Assembly (NCBI GenBank): GCA_017471505.1
Contig: JAFUTC010000001.1
Location: 1 to 64,000, forward strand
DNA: 64,000 nucleotides
Direction: 5' to 3'
From: Alloprevotella sp.
GTDB taxonomy: Bacteria; Bacteroidota; Bacteroidia; Bacteroidales; Bacteroidaceae
A model generated the notes under the pieces. That model saw nothing but the letters and a program-made list of their open reading frames with translations, ran no database searches and was not told the DNA's origin. Shown piece by piece: positions 25,985 through 35,148 of the stretch. Position 1 is the first letter of the stretch, and the number at the start of each line of letters is the position of its first letter. The translations under genes and the position numbers were made by a program.

Positions 25985-26003
25985 CGCTCTCGTTGCCTGC
26001 CGT

Positions 26004-28436
26004 TCAAAGTGCCACATAGAGGTCGATGCCAAAGTGGCGCGGATTGCCTCGCTGGGCAAACCGGCGGCGAAGTGTGTCGAACGAGAAGGTGGCATAGCGA
26101 CAGTCGGTCAGATTGCGGCCCCACAGCACCAGCGAAACCCGATGTGCAAATTCCAACTTGACCTGCGCACCCATCTGAGCGGTCAGCGGACTCTTGAACG
26201 TATTGGCCTCGTCCCACCATACCTCTCCGGTCGCTCTGGCATCGATGCCCGCGCCGACGGCCTTGAGCCACGAACAGGAAAGCGGCTGGCGGAAGAACGC
26301 GCCAACGGCCACCGTGTGGCGAGGTGCATAGGGCACGTAGTTGTCCTTATAGTCGATGTCCACGCCATTGGTCTGCCCGAGATTGTAGTCGGTGAAGCGG
26401 CTGTCAGCATAGCCGTAGGAACCGCTAAGCACGAGGCGCTCGTCGAACAGGCTCGACTGCAGCGAAACCTCCAAGCCCAGCGTGCGGGCCGTACCGGCAT
26501 TGTAAATCTCGCGACCGAAGCCGTTGTCCGCAAAATGGGCCAGTTGCAAGTCGTGCGTACGCAGCGCGAACAAAGACACGTCGGCCGTCAGACGGCGATT
26601 GAAGAAGTTGAGGTGGGCACCTATCTCATGATTCCAACTATACTCGGGTGCATAGGCAAGTTGGTCCACGCGGCTCTCGGCAGGCAGGTTCTGGTCAATC
26701 ATAGCGGTCATTCCGCCGATGGCAGTCTGCTTGCTGCTCTCGGGAAGTCCGGGCAGGTTGGCAATAGTAGTGGTGCTGAAGTCTTTCACTTGCAGCATCA
26801 TGCGCCGCCGTAGCAGGCTCTGCGATAAGTCGGAGTAGTTCTCCATGTTGTAGCCTCCGCTGCGATAGCCCTTGGTCACGCTGAAATAGACGTTGCCCCA
26901 GTCGGCCGGCAGGTCGTATTGCACCGCCACCTTGGGCAATACCTGCCAATGGGTGTGACGATGGGTTCCGCCGAAAGAAGCATCGACGGAGAACGGCTGA
27001 TGGATGTCGAGCCCGAAAGCCGGCATCGACAGGTCGAAATTATAGTTGTAGGGCGTGTCGGGAGCATGGAGCGACAGGCGGTGATAGTCGTAGTCGAGCC
27101 GAAGTCCCACGGTGAGCGACAGTCCCTTGACAAACAGGCGGCGCAGCGTACTCTGATGGAACAGCGCCACATTGGCGTCGGTGTTCTTCAGCAGCACGTC
27201 GAGTGGCAGCGTAGGGTCGGTGAACCGCACGCTTACGAAACTGGGCATGACCTGGGCAAAGTTGCGGTTGAGGAAAGCCACTCCGTCATCGTAGAATACT
27301 ACCGGACACGTGACACGCTTGCGTCCATACATGGCGAAGGCACCTGCGGTCCACTCCCATCGGTCGCCCACCAATCCTTTGAACACCAATTCTTCGCTGA
27401 CATTATGAAGCCGCTGGCGCTGATTGAGCGAGAAGATGTCGGTACGCAAGAAATCCTGGTCCATCATAAGGTCGTCGTTGGAATACTGGTAGGCGGCAAT
27501 CGACGACATCGTGTACTTGGCGCGGCGGAGCGTGGTGGACAGACTGGTCTGCCACATGTCGCGGCGGTAGTGGCTCTGGCGGTTCTGTCCGATAGTGCCA
27601 ATCTGGTCGGCATAGGCCTCATCGGCTGGGTCGACGGCTCCCTCGTAGAAATAGGGATTGCTGTGCTCGCGACTGTGCTCGTAGTGGGAGGCGAAGTCAA
27701 AGCGAAGGCTCTCGCTGGCCTGCCAAGCCAGTCGGATGCGCCCGCCTGCCGCGTCGGAAGAGTCGGCCTTGCGCCCAGAAGTCCGATTGCGGAAGAAACC
27801 CGACTCGCCGGTGTAGAAGCCCGACAGCGACACGGCAAGATTGGACAACGGATGCAGGTAGGTGGTGGCTTGCGCCAGTCGGCCGGAATTGCGGCCGGAT
27901 GCGCCCAAATGGATACGGGTGCCGCTCGACAGTAGCGGGTCGGCAGTAGTCACGCGGATAAGTCCGCTCATAGCACCACGGCCGTAGAGCGAACCTTGCG
28001 GACCGCGCAGCACCTCGATGTGTGCCACGTCGGCAAAGTCGAAGTCGAACAGACTCTTATCGGCGAACGACACATTGTCGACATACAAGCCCACACTCGG
28101 GGTGCCGATGCGCGAACCAACGCCACGCACGTAGATGGCACCCGTCAGACGCGAGCCGTAGTCGGGCATGTAGAGATTGGGCACTATCGCCGTCAGTCCT
28201 TTGGGGGAACTGACCGCCCGCCGGGCTATGTCGTCGCTCCCCAGCAAGGTGGCTGAGAGCGGCTGCTGGCGGAAATGGGCGTGTTCCTTAGGCGAAGCGG
28301 TCACCAAGGCCGACTCCAACTGCAAGTCGCGCAGACTGTCGGTCGGTTCGTCGATGGGGTCGGCGGCATGCACCGGCATAAATGCACACAGTCCCGTCAG
28401 ACTCAGCAGGACTGCTATATAGTGGTTTCTTTTCAT
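26004..28436 (-). CDS. TonB-dependent outer membrane receptor
   Basis: 810 residues. Signal peptide ends at PVHAAD. The plug domain has QQPLSATLLGSDDI, YVRGVGSRIGTPSVGLYVDNVSF and VEVLRGPQGSLYGRGA-type sequence (here IEVLRGPQGSLYGRG), followed by a 22-strand-type barrel ending in GNPRHFGIDLYVAL. There is no carboxypeptidase-like N-terminal extension and no adjacent SusD, so this is a classical siderophore/vitamin/metal-type receptor rather than a Sus pair. The plug sequence resembles iron-complex receptors, but the ligand cannot be named. Confidence 0.9.
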   Translation of the reverse strand: MKRNHYIAVLLSLTGLCAFMPVHAADPIDEPTDSLRDLQLESALVTASPKEHAHFRQQPLSATLLGSDDIARRAVSSPKGLTAIVPNLYMPDYGSRLTGAIYVRGVGSRIGTPSVGLYVDNVSFADKSLFDFDFADVAHIEVLRGPQGSLYGRGAMSGLIRVTTADPLLSSGTRIHLGASGRNSGRLAQATTYLHPLSNLAVSLSGFYTGESGFFRNRTSGRKADSSDAAGGRIRLAWQASESLRFDFASHYEHSREHSNPYFYEGAVDPADEAYADQIGTIGQNRQSHYRRDMWQTSLSTTLRRAKYTMSSIAAYQYSNDDLMMDQDFLRTDIFSLNQRQRLHNVSEELVFKGLVGDRWEWTAGAFAMYGRKRVTCPVVFYDDGVAFLNRNFAQVMPSFVSVRFTDPTLPLDVLLKNTDANVALFHQSTLRRLFVKGLSLTVGLRLDYDYHRLSLHAPDTPYNYNFDLSMPAFGLDIHQPFSVDASFGGTHRHTHWQVLPKVAVQYDLPADWGNVYFSVTKGYRSGGYNMENYSDLSQSLLRRRMMLQVKDFSTTTIANLPGLPESSKQTAIGGMTAMIDQNLPAESRVDQLAYAPEYSWNHEIGAHLNFFNRRLTADVSLFALRTHDLQLAHFADNGFGREIYNAGTARTLGLEVSLQSSLFDERLVLSGSYGYADSRFTDYNLGQTNGVDIDYKDNYVPYAPRHTVAVGAFFRQPLSCSWLKAVGAGIDARATGEVWWDEANTFKSPLTAQMGAQVKLEFAHRVSLVLWGRNLTDCRYATFSFDTLRRRFAQRGNPRHFGIDLYVAL

Positions 28437-28471
28437 CGTGTGAAGGGTGGATTAGTCGGTCAATCTTTGTG

Positions 28472-28502
28472 CAAAGATAGTCTTTCCGAAAGGCCCCACC
28501 AA
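28472..28502 (-). promoter_or_regulatory. Promoter of the TonB-dependent receptor gene
   Basis: Minus strand: TTG (28502-28500), 20 bases, TATCTTTG (28479-28472), 36 bases before the ATG. Confidence 0.65.
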
Positions 28503-28525
28503 TCCCTATTTATGAGGAATAGACT

Positions 28526-28557
28526 AAGAGAGCCGCTCCACGGGGAACGGCTCTCTT
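28526..28557. terminator. Terminator after the protease gene
   Basis: AAGAGAGCCG (28526-28535) pairs with CGGCTCTCTT (28548-28557). It lies just downstream of the minus-strand protease gene. Confidence 0.75.
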
Positions 28558-28582
28558 ATTATATAGGTATGGACGGCTTCGA

Positions 28583-30751
28583 TTAGCGCACCACAATCTT
28601 GCGAGTGATATTGGACCGAGTGGTCTGTATGTTGATGAGATAGACGCCTTGGTTCAGTCCGTGGTACGATACCACCTCTTCGTTGCCTGCCTGCAACTCC
28701 AGCAGACGACGGCTCATTATCTGCTTGCCATCGAGGGTGTAGACGCGGATATTGGCATACGACTCGCCGTTATTGAACAACACGCGCATGGCATCTTCCT
28801 CCGTAAGCAGACTTACCGGGGTCTCGGTGTTCGAAGCGCCCTGGTTGTCGGAATGAGTACGGAAACTCAGGGCTTTCTTTATGCCCTCGTACGCGTCGAG
28901 CTTGCCGTAGCCCCAACTAACGTCGAAATTCGTTGCAGAAGCCGTTCCGGTATAACTGTCGCGTATAGATGTCTGCTTGAAGATGGTCTTAATCTCGTCG
29001 TAGGTCAAGTTGGGATTTGCCTGCAACCATAGGGCAATCGTACCCGTCACCACAGGCGTAGCCATCGAAGTACCAGACATCGGTCCGTAGAACTCCTGCA
29101 CACCGCCAACCGTGAGACGCTTGGCAATCTTATAAGAGCTCGGAACACTATTATCGTCGCGATTGAGCGAAGAAAGAATCACCGTGCCCGGAGCAGCAAC
29201 CATCGGCTTGGCTTCCTGGCCGAACCACGGTCCTCGACTCGAGAAATTGGCAATGTAATTAGGTTCTCCGACAGTATTATATGACCAGTTCGAGTTATTT
29301 TCATCCTTCATGGTTTTGGTTCCCACGTATGCAGCCACGGCAAAGGCCGAAGGAATGGATGCAGCGCCCTCGCCTACGATATATTCGTCGTTAGGCGTAA
29401 TCACATTGGCTCCGCCGGAGAAGAATTCCGTATAACCGGACGAACTCCAAGCATGGAACTCTGAGTTGGCAGGACCTGTAATCTTGAAACCGAGGTATAA
29501 GTTTGCCGTTCCCGTCTCACCACTTGCGCTCTTAAGTTGCGATTGCGTGGGCCAAGCTTCTAAGTATTGCTTCTGATTATATTGGTCAACGCCGCTACTC
29601 ATATATCTGCGGATTTCCGTAAGTCCTTCGGCGGAGAACTCTTTCACGGTGTTTTCCTTGAAATAGACCGGAGTGATGGTCAGCGGCTGCGTGCCGTTGG
29701 CCACCGACGTACACCAAATCTGCATTTGATAGATGGCATAGCTCGAGTCGATAGTCTTCAGCTTCAGGTACTTGGTCTCGCCGCCCGTAAACTTATAGGT
29801 GGCATGGATGTTCTCCCCGCGTTCGTTGCCCATTGCAGCAGCCACGAACACGCCGCCCTCTTGAATCAGGCCGTCCACGGTGCGGTCGTAAAGCGTAGTA
29901 CCGTCGTGCGGACCGACAGTAGCGCCAAAACTCATATTGACCACAGCAGGTTTGCCTTCGGAGGACGCATAGTCCTTAATCTTTTTAATGGCGGCTATGA
30001 TGGCGTTATCGCTAAAATTCGACGGAACAAAGAATATGTCAGCCTTCGGAGCCATTCCGTAGTAGTCAACACCGTCGATTTTCGATCCTGCAGCGATGCC
30101 GGTGACATGAGTAGCATGGCTTCCGCCGAAATTATCGCTGCCGCTGGGGATTGTAGCCGAGGCCGAAGCGTTCACATTACCGTTCTGATGGTTCAGATAG
30201 CGCACGCCGCGGGTCTTATTATTCTCGTCCATGAAAGCAGGATGGCGAAACTCGAAACCCTGGTCGATGATGCCGACAACCACGCCGGTTCCGTCGAAAG
30301 GAGTCTCCAGGTTGCGTCCTTCATGCACCAATCCCACCTTTGTCTTCTCGCGCGTGATTTTTGTCAAGGGATAGAACTGGCGGGGACCTTTCATGTAGTA
30401 CACATTATCGTCGTCAACAAGCGCACTAATCTCGGAGGCGGGCAGCTCAGCCACCAGCACGTTCTCCGTAATCTCCAATACGCTGTAGCCCTTTTTCTCC
30501 AACTGTTTTGTCAGTTTGTGGGCGTTGGCGGCATTGATGGTCAGCGAGATGGTCTCGTCAGGCGAAGCCACCGACTTAATCTGCATGCGGCGACCACCTT
30601 GCGTGCTGAATTCATATTTCTCCTGCTGCTCTACAAAGCGTTCCAGCTGGTAGTCAAGTTTCTTCTGTCCGTAGATTAGTGGTTTTTGAGCATTGGCAAC
30701 CATACATCCGGCAAGCGCCAACACACTCATAACGAGAGATTTCTTCCACAT
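28583..30751 (-). CDS. Secreted subtilisin-like (S8) serine protease with T9SS tail
   Basis: 722 residues. Signal peptide (SVLALAGCMVANAQ). An N-terminal inhibitor-like region leads into an S8 catalytic domain with D163 (GIIDQG), H215 (SHATHVTGIAAG) and S562 (MSGTSMATPVV), plus the Asn region MGNERG. An inserted beta-rich domain of roughly 200 residues separates His and Ser, as in the fervidolysin/C5a-peptidase-like group. The last about 80 residues look like a type A T9SS sorting domain (RVYTLDGKQI, LNQGVYLINI, KIVVR). Likely exported and surface-bound; PorQ and the PorW homologue are encoded in the same window. Confidence 0.92.
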   Translation of the reverse strand: MWKKSLVMSVLALAGCMVANAQKPLIYGQKKLDYQLERFVEQQEKYEFSTQGGRRMQIKSVASPDETISLTINAANAHKLTKQLEKKGYSVLEITENVLVAELPASEISALVDDDNVYYMKGPRQFYPLTKITREKTKVGLVHEGRNLETPFDGTGVVVGIIDQGFEFRHPAFMDENNKTRGVRYLNHQNGNVNASASATIPSGSDNFGGSHATHVTGIAAGSKIDGVDYYGMAPKADIFFVPSNFSDNAIIAAIKKIKDYASSEGKPAVVNMSFGATVGPHDGTTLYDRTVDGLIQEGGVFVAAAMGNERGENIHATYKFTGGETKYLKLKTIDSSYAIYQMQIWCTSVANGTQPLTITPVYFKENTVKEFSAEGLTEIRRYMSSGVDQYNQKQYLEAWPTQSQLKSASGETGTANLYLGFKITGPANSEFHAWSSSGYTEFFSGGANVITPNDEYIVGEGAASIPSAFAVAAYVGTKTMKDENNSNWSYNTVGEPNYIANFSSRGPWFGQEAKPMVAAPGTVILSSLNRDDNSVPSSYKIAKRLTVGGVQEFYGPMSGTSMATPVVTGTIALWLQANPNLTYDEIKTIFKQTSIRDSYTGTASATNFDVSWGYGKLDAYEGIKKALSFRTHSDNQGASNTETPVSLLTEEDAMRVLFNNGESYANIRVYTLDGKQIMSRRLLELQAGNEEVVSYHGLNQGVYLINIQTTRSNITRKIVVR

Positions 30752-30951
30752 AATTGTCTATTCTATTATTGTTCTTATTCGATTTCTAATGGCGCGGAGC
30801 CCACGATCGGGACATTTTTCCGCAATATGCTATTTGAGCAAAAATAAGTATTATTTGCATTCAACCTACCATTATTTCCAAAAAAAACGCAAACGGGGCA
30901 ACATTTTGTCCCATTTGCGTGTCGGTTTGTTCCATAATTCGCTTCGTCGGC

Positions 30952-31347
30952 TTACTCGTCCTTCATTTTCTCGCGATACTGCAACGGCGTGATTTGTTCC
31001 TCGCGATGGAAGGCCACATAGAACGCCTGGCGCGAAGCGAAGCCACAGGCCAGCCCTACTTCCTCGACCGACATGGCTGCATAGCGCGCGCTGGTCAGCA
31101 TACGGCGGGCCTCGCGCAGCCGATAACCATTGACGAGCGCGTTATAGTTGCCGCCGGTGTGCAGAGCCACCACCTCGCTGACGTAGCGGGGATTGGTGTC
31201 GAGGTCCTTGGCCAGTTGGCGGGCGGAATAATGCGGGTCGGCATAGCGTTTCTCCAACCCAATTTTCTGAATGATGCGTATGTATAAATCATCGGCCAGG
31301 TCGCTGTTTATGCGCGACTTGCGGCGAGTTCCACTGTCTTTTGTCAT
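30952..31347 (-). CDS. Small AraC-type DNA-binding protein
   Basis: 131 residues. The whole protein is little more than an AraC-type double helix-turn-helix: YSARQLAKDLDTNPRYVSEVV and MSVEEVGLACGFASRQAFYVAFHREEQITPLQYRE (key parts LACGFASRQAFY, PLQYRE). The usual ligand-binding domain is missing, so it is either a stand-alone DNA-binding protein or takes its signal from a partner. It lies upstream of the protease gene on the same strand with a 200-base gap; control of that gene is possible but not shown. Confidence 0.85.
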   Translation of the reverse strand: MTKDSGTRRKSRINSDLADDLYIRIIQKIGLEKRYADPHYSARQLAKDLDTNPRYVSEVVALHTGGNYNALVNGYRLREARRMLTSARYAAMSVEEVGLACGFASRQAFYVAFHREEQITPLQYREKMKDE

Positions 31348-31464
31348 GGCGGGAATATGGCTTTCGTTTGCGGACTATCAAAGTTAGGTCATTCCACGTA
31401 GACAACCAAAATTTTGACACAATCTTTTCTTCGTCCCTCTATGAACGCAGGGTAGCCAGCAAAG

Positions 31465-31512
31465 AAAGAGACCAGGACTCTTGTCGTTCGACAATCAAGT
31501 CTTGGTCTCTTT
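31465..31512 (-). terminator. Terminator downstream of tRNA-Pro
   Basis: AAAGAGACCA (31465-31474) pairs with TGGTCTCTTT (31503-31512); inner stem TGTCG/CGACA. A T-rich TCTTTCTTTG follows on the minus strand. Confidence 0.7.
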
Positions 31513-31520
31513 GCAATTTT

Positions 31521-31597
31521 GTCGGGGTGACTGGATTCGAACCAGCGACCCCACGCCCCCCAGACGCGTACTCTAACCGGACTGAGCTACACCCCGA
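31521..31597 (-). tRNA. tRNA-Pro (anticodon GGG)
   Basis: 77 bases on the minus strand. Acceptor stem TCGGGGT/ACCCCGA, D-arm with GCTCAGT..GGTTAGAG, anticodon stem CGCGT/GCGTG with loop CTGGGGG (anticodon GGG), and T-arm GCTGGTTCGAATCCAGT. CCA is not encoded. Confidence 0.95.
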
Positions 31598-31756
31598 ATC
31601 GCTATTGCGGTGCAAAAGTAAGACTTCTTTAGTTTGTGCCAAAATTTTCCCACACTTTTTTCGATGCCTCCAAAGATTTCCTTACATTCGCCTTCGGAAA
31701 CGTCACATTGTCCGTTTCAAAATCAATAATAAACCTTCAAACTGATTCATACCGAT

Positions 31757-32647
31757 ATGATACTCATCGAAAACGAGCACTTGCAAGCCCTCTTTACGGC
31801 ACACGGCGCCGAATTGGTGTCGCTAAAATCCACGCACAACCAGAAAGAATACCTGTGGCAAGGCGACCCGGAATACTGGAATGGACATTCGCCCATCCTC
31901 TTCCCCATTACTGGCGGACTGTGGAATGGCGAGACCCGCATCGACGGCACAGTCTATCGCATACCCAAGCACGGATTCGTGCAGAAGCAGGTGTGGGACG
32001 TAGAGACCGTAGGTCCCGACCACGTGACCTTTGTCCACAGCGTCACCGACGAAGAAAGCAAGGTGTTCCCCTATAACTACACCGTGCGCGTGGCCTATAG
32101 TTTCGACGAGAACAAACTCGTGGCCCACTTCGAGGTTGAAAACCGCGGCGACAAGCCCATGTACTTCCAGATGGGCGGTCATCCCGCCATCGCGCTGCCC
32201 GACTTCCAGCCCGGAAGCAAGGCCGACGGATTCCTGCAATTAGAGGGCAAGCCCACCCACCTGCTGCGTGCCGGCGAACAAGGTTGCATCGAGATGGACG
32301 GAGAGACTCCTGCCCACTTCGACATACCGGCCGACAAAGACGGACTGGTGCCCGTCTGCGAACCCACCTTCGCCAACGAGGCACTCATATTCGACGAGCA
32401 ACTTTCCGGCGCACTCGTGCTCAACCTCAAGCACCAGCCGCTGGCTCGCGTAACGAGTTCGGCACCGGTGTGGCTCTTCTGGTCGCCCCAGGGCAAGCAG
32501 TCGCCGTTTGTGTGCCTCGAGCCGTGGTACGGACTACCCGACCTGCAGCACTTCAGCGGTCCCATCGAGCAGCGCGCCTATATCCAGAAGGCCGACCCCA
32601 AGGCTGTGTGGCAGGGCTACTATGCCGTCGAGATATTCCATAATTAA
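31757..32647 (+). CDS. Aldose 1-epimerase family protein
   Basis: 296 residues, soluble, no signal peptide. It has the galactose mutarotase-like beta-sandwich pattern: GAELVSLKS near the start, WNGHSPILFPITGG, the YRIPKHGFVQKQVWDV segment with the probable catalytic His, and FQMGGHPAI with a second conserved His. The family interconverts sugar anomers; this YeaD/LacX-like branch is poorly defined as to substrate. Single gene, convergent with mnmA. Confidence 0.88.
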   Translation: MILIENEHLQALFTAHGAELVSLKSTHNQKEYLWQGDPEYWNGHSPILFPITGGLWNGETRIDGTVYRIPKHGFVQKQVWDVETVGPDHVTFVHSVTDEESKVFPYNYTVRVAYSFDENKLVAHFEVENRGDKPMYFQMGGHPAIALPDFQPGSKADGFLQLEGKPTHLLRAGEQGCIEMDGETPAHFDIPADKDGLVPVCEPTFANEALIFDEQLSGALVLNLKHQPLARVTSSAPVWLFWSPQGKQSPFVCLEPWYGLPDLQHFSGPIEQRAYIQKADPKAVWQGYYAVEIFHN

Positions 32648-32656
32648 ATCGCGAAA

Positions 32657-32728
32657 TTCAATTATACAATTTGAAAATTGCCTTATGCAATCTCGCTGTT
32701 GCATAAGGCAATTTTTTTGTCCGATTAT
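32657..32728. repeat. 21-bp phased array, four units, two of them forming a terminator
   Basis: Units at 32657 (TTCAATTATAC), 32678 (TTGCCTTATGC), 32699 (TTGCATAAGGC) and 32720 (TCCGATTATG), exactly 21 bases apart. Units two and three are in opposite orientation and pair over 16 bp (32675-32690 with 32699-32714), followed by more T. This gives a factor-independent terminator between convergent epimerase and mnmA genes. Confidence 0.8.
32675..32718. terminator. Terminator built from two inverted 21-bp units
   Basis: AAATTGCCTTATGCAA and TTGCATAAGGCAATTT are perfect complements around TCTCGCTG; TTTT follows the second arm on the plus strand, and TTTTC on the minus strand. Confidence 0.85.
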
Positions 32729-32739
32729 GTAATTTGAGC

Positions 32740-33810
32740 CTACTTGCCGAGGCGTATCTCGCCACTGCCGTAGCAGCGGTGCGCATCCTTGTCGTAGAGC
32801 ACGGCAAACTGCCCAGGCGCCAGCCCCTGAATGTCTTCCGCAGACACCACGTGATAGCGGTCGCCGCGGCGCATCAGCCTACCGGCCACGAACTCGGGCG
32901 TGTGGCGCACCTTGAAAGTGATGTCGTAGTCGCCGTCGGTCGCAAACGGGTTGGCCGTAAGGAACAGCGGTTCCTTCACACGGAATTCGCGTCCGTAGGC
33001 GGCTTGCGTCTGAAAGCCCTTGCTGATATACACAATGTTTCGCTTGATGTCCTTGCCGACCACATACCACGGTCCGCCGCCAAAGCCGAGGCCCTTGCGC
33101 TGACCGATGGTGAAAAACCAGTAGCCCTTATGCTTTCCGATGATGTTGCCTGTCTCCTTCTCCACCACCAGCCCTTCTTTTTCACCCAAATAGCGGCGGG
33201 CCAGTTCGGAGAAGCGTATCTTGCCCAGGAAGCATATTCCCTGACTGTCGTGGCGCCGTGCCGGAGCCAGATGCTCTTGTTCGGCCAGCCGGCGTACCTC
33301 GTCTTTCATCAGGTGCCCTATGGGAAAGCACAGTTTCTGCAGACTCAGATTGCTGATTTGTGCCAGAAAGTCAGTCTGGTCTTTAACGGGGTCGGGACTC
33401 GTAGTAAGCCACACGCGCCCTTCCTCGTCGGTCTCGGTCCGGGCATAATGGCCAGTGGCGATGCGGTCGTAGTCCTTGCCCACGCGCTCCTCGAACACGC
33501 CAAACTTAATATACTTGTTGCACATGACGTCGCTGTTCGGAGTCAGGCCTGCCCGCAACTGCTCAACGATATAGCCGACCACCTTGTCCCAATACTCGCG
33601 CTGCAAGTCAATCAGTTCGAGCCGGCAGCCATACTTATGGGCCACGCTCGTAGCCATCTCCCAGTCCTCCTCGGCCTTGCAGTCCCATTCGCCTTCAGGG
33701 CCGCTGCCAATTTTGATATAATAGAGGTCGGGCGTGATGCCTTGCTCTTTGAGCAGATAGACGGCCACTGCACTGTCAACTCCGCCGCTGATGAGTCCTG
33801 CCGTACGCAT
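32740..33810 (-). CDS. mnmA: tRNA-specific 2-thiouridylase
   Basis: 356 residues. Puts sulfur on U34 of tRNA Lys, Glu and Gln. ATP-binding loop SGGVDSAVAVYLL (8-20); catalytic cysteines C97 (NSDVMCNKYIKFG) and C193 (SQGICFLG). The C-terminal beta domain ends with the usual AVLYDKDAHRCYGSGEI segment. Last gene of the suf run; its sulfur donor is probably a cysteine desulfurase such as the adjacent SufS. Confidence 0.95.
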   Translation of the reverse strand: MRTAGLISGGVDSAVAVYLLKEQGITPDLYYIKIGSGPEGEWDCKAEEDWEMATSVAHKYGCRLELIDLQREYWDKVVGYIVEQLRAGLTPNSDVMCNKYIKFGVFEERVGKDYDRIATGHYARTETDEEGRVWLTTSPDPVKDQTDFLAQISNLSLQKLCFPIGHLMKDEVRRLAEQEHLAPARRHDSQGICFLGKIRFSELARRYLGEKEGLVVEKETGNIIGKHKGYWFFTIGQRKGLGFGGGPWYVVGKDIKRNIVYISKGFQTQAAYGREFRVKEPLFLTANPFATDGDYDITFKVRHTPEFVAGRLMRRGDRYHVVSAEDIQGLAPGQFAVLYDKDAHRCYGSGEIRLGK

Positions 33811-33878
33811 GGTTGTGAGTGTATAGTGATTCGTGTTGAAAAATTCGATAGGAGATTAGGACGAATAGGGCGGATGTG

Positions 33879-35129
33879 TCAGAACATACGCCGCACGCGC
33901 TCGATGCCTTCGGCCAGCGCGTCGATTTCGGAGGTGGTGTTGTAAAGGCCAAACGAAGCACGCACCATACCCTCCACGCCGAAGCGCCGCATAAGGGGCT
34001 CGGCACAGTGGTGGCCCGTGCGCACGGCTATGCCCAGCCGGTCGAGCAGCGTGCCTATGTCGAGGTGGTGTATCTGCCCCACGTTGAACGACACCACGGC
34101 ACCGCGCTCCGGCGCCCGCCCGTAGACGGTCAGTCCCTCTATCGCACCGAGGCGCTCCAAGGCATAGCGGGTCAGCCGCGCCTCGTGGCTCGCAATCTGG
34201 TCCATGCCTATGCGCTCCATGTAGTCGATGGCGGCCGACAGGCCTACCGAGCCGATGAAGTTGGGCGTTCCGGCCTCGAACTTGTAAGGCAGACGGTCGA
34301 ACGTGGTGCCTGCAAACGACACGTGCGATATCATTTCGCCGCCGCCCTGGTAGGGTGGCATCTGGTCCAGCAATGCTTCGCGGCCGTAGAGCACGCCTAC
34401 GCCGGTGGGGCCATACATCTTGTGGGCGCTGAATGCCAAAAAGTCGCAGCCAAGTGCCTCGACGTCGGTGGGAAGATGGGGAACGCTCTGCGCGGCATCG
34501 ACCACGAACACGGCACCACAGTCGTGGGCGGCCGCAGCCATGTCGCGCACCGGGTTAATCGTACCAAGCACGTTGCTCATGTAAGCCACGCTGACCACGC
34601 GAGTGCGTTCCGAGAGCAGGTTCTTATAGGCCTCCAGGTCCAGACGGCCGTCGTCGGTCACGGGAATGACCTTCAGCTCGATGCCCTTCTTCTGCTGTAG
34701 CAGTTGCCAGGGCACGATGTTGGAATGATGCTCCATCTCGCTCACAACCACCTCGTCGCCCGCCTTCAGAAAGACTTCTCCGTAGGCCGAAGCAATGAGA
34801 TTGATGCTTTCGGTAGTGCCGCGCGTGAACACGATTTCGCGCTCGTTGGCAGCGCCTATGAAGCGGGCCACGTCGACGCGGGCTTTCTCGTGCAACTCGG
34901 TGGCAGCCTGCGAAAGGTGGTGCACGCCGCGATGCACATTGGCGTTGGTGGTCAAGTAGGACGTGCTGATGGCCTCGACCACGCTGCGCGGCTTCTGCGT
35001 CGTAGCGGCGTTGTCGAGGTAGATAAGGGGCTTGCCGTACACCTGGCTCGAGAGTATCGGGAAGTCGGTGCGTAGGTGGTCGAGTTCAGTCGGGTTCACG
35101 ATAGCGATATGCGGTTGGAGGGGAAACAA
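33879..35129 (-). CDS. sufS: Cysteine desulfurase SufS
   Basis: 416 residues. Releases sulfur from cysteine for Fe-S cluster assembly. PLP lysine K237 (FSAHKMYGPTG), N-terminal IYLDNAATTQKP, and the sulfur-accepting C375 (RTGHHCAEPLM) identify the SufS (group II) type. It starts 19 bases after sufD. No sufE/sufU partner is seen next to it. Confidence 0.95.
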   Translation of the reverse strand: MFPLQPHIAIVNPTELDHLRTDFPILSSQVYGKPLIYLDNAATTQKPRSVVEAISTSYLTTNANVHRGVHHLSQAATELHEKARVDVARFIGAANEREIVFTRGTTESINLIASAYGEVFLKAGDEVVVSEMEHHSNIVPWQLLQQKKGIELKVIPVTDDGRLDLEAYKNLLSERTRVVSVAYMSNVLGTINPVRDMAAAAHDCGAVFVVDAAQSVPHLPTDVEALGCDFLAFSAHKMYGPTGVGVLYGREALLDQMPPYQGGGEMISHVSFAGTTFDRLPYKFEAGTPNFIGSVGLSAAIDYMERIGMDQIASHEARLTRYALERLGAIEGLTVYGRAPERGAVVSFNVGQIHHLDIGTLLDRLGIAVRTGHHCAEPLMRRFGVEGMVRASFGLYNTTSEIDALAEGIERVRRMF

Positions 35130-35148
35130 TATGGGATGGGTTCATTGC

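Noticed and set aside
31521..31597. tRNA-Pro as an attachment site
   Set aside because: No duplicate of the tRNA 3' end and no integrase or mobile genes beside it in the window.
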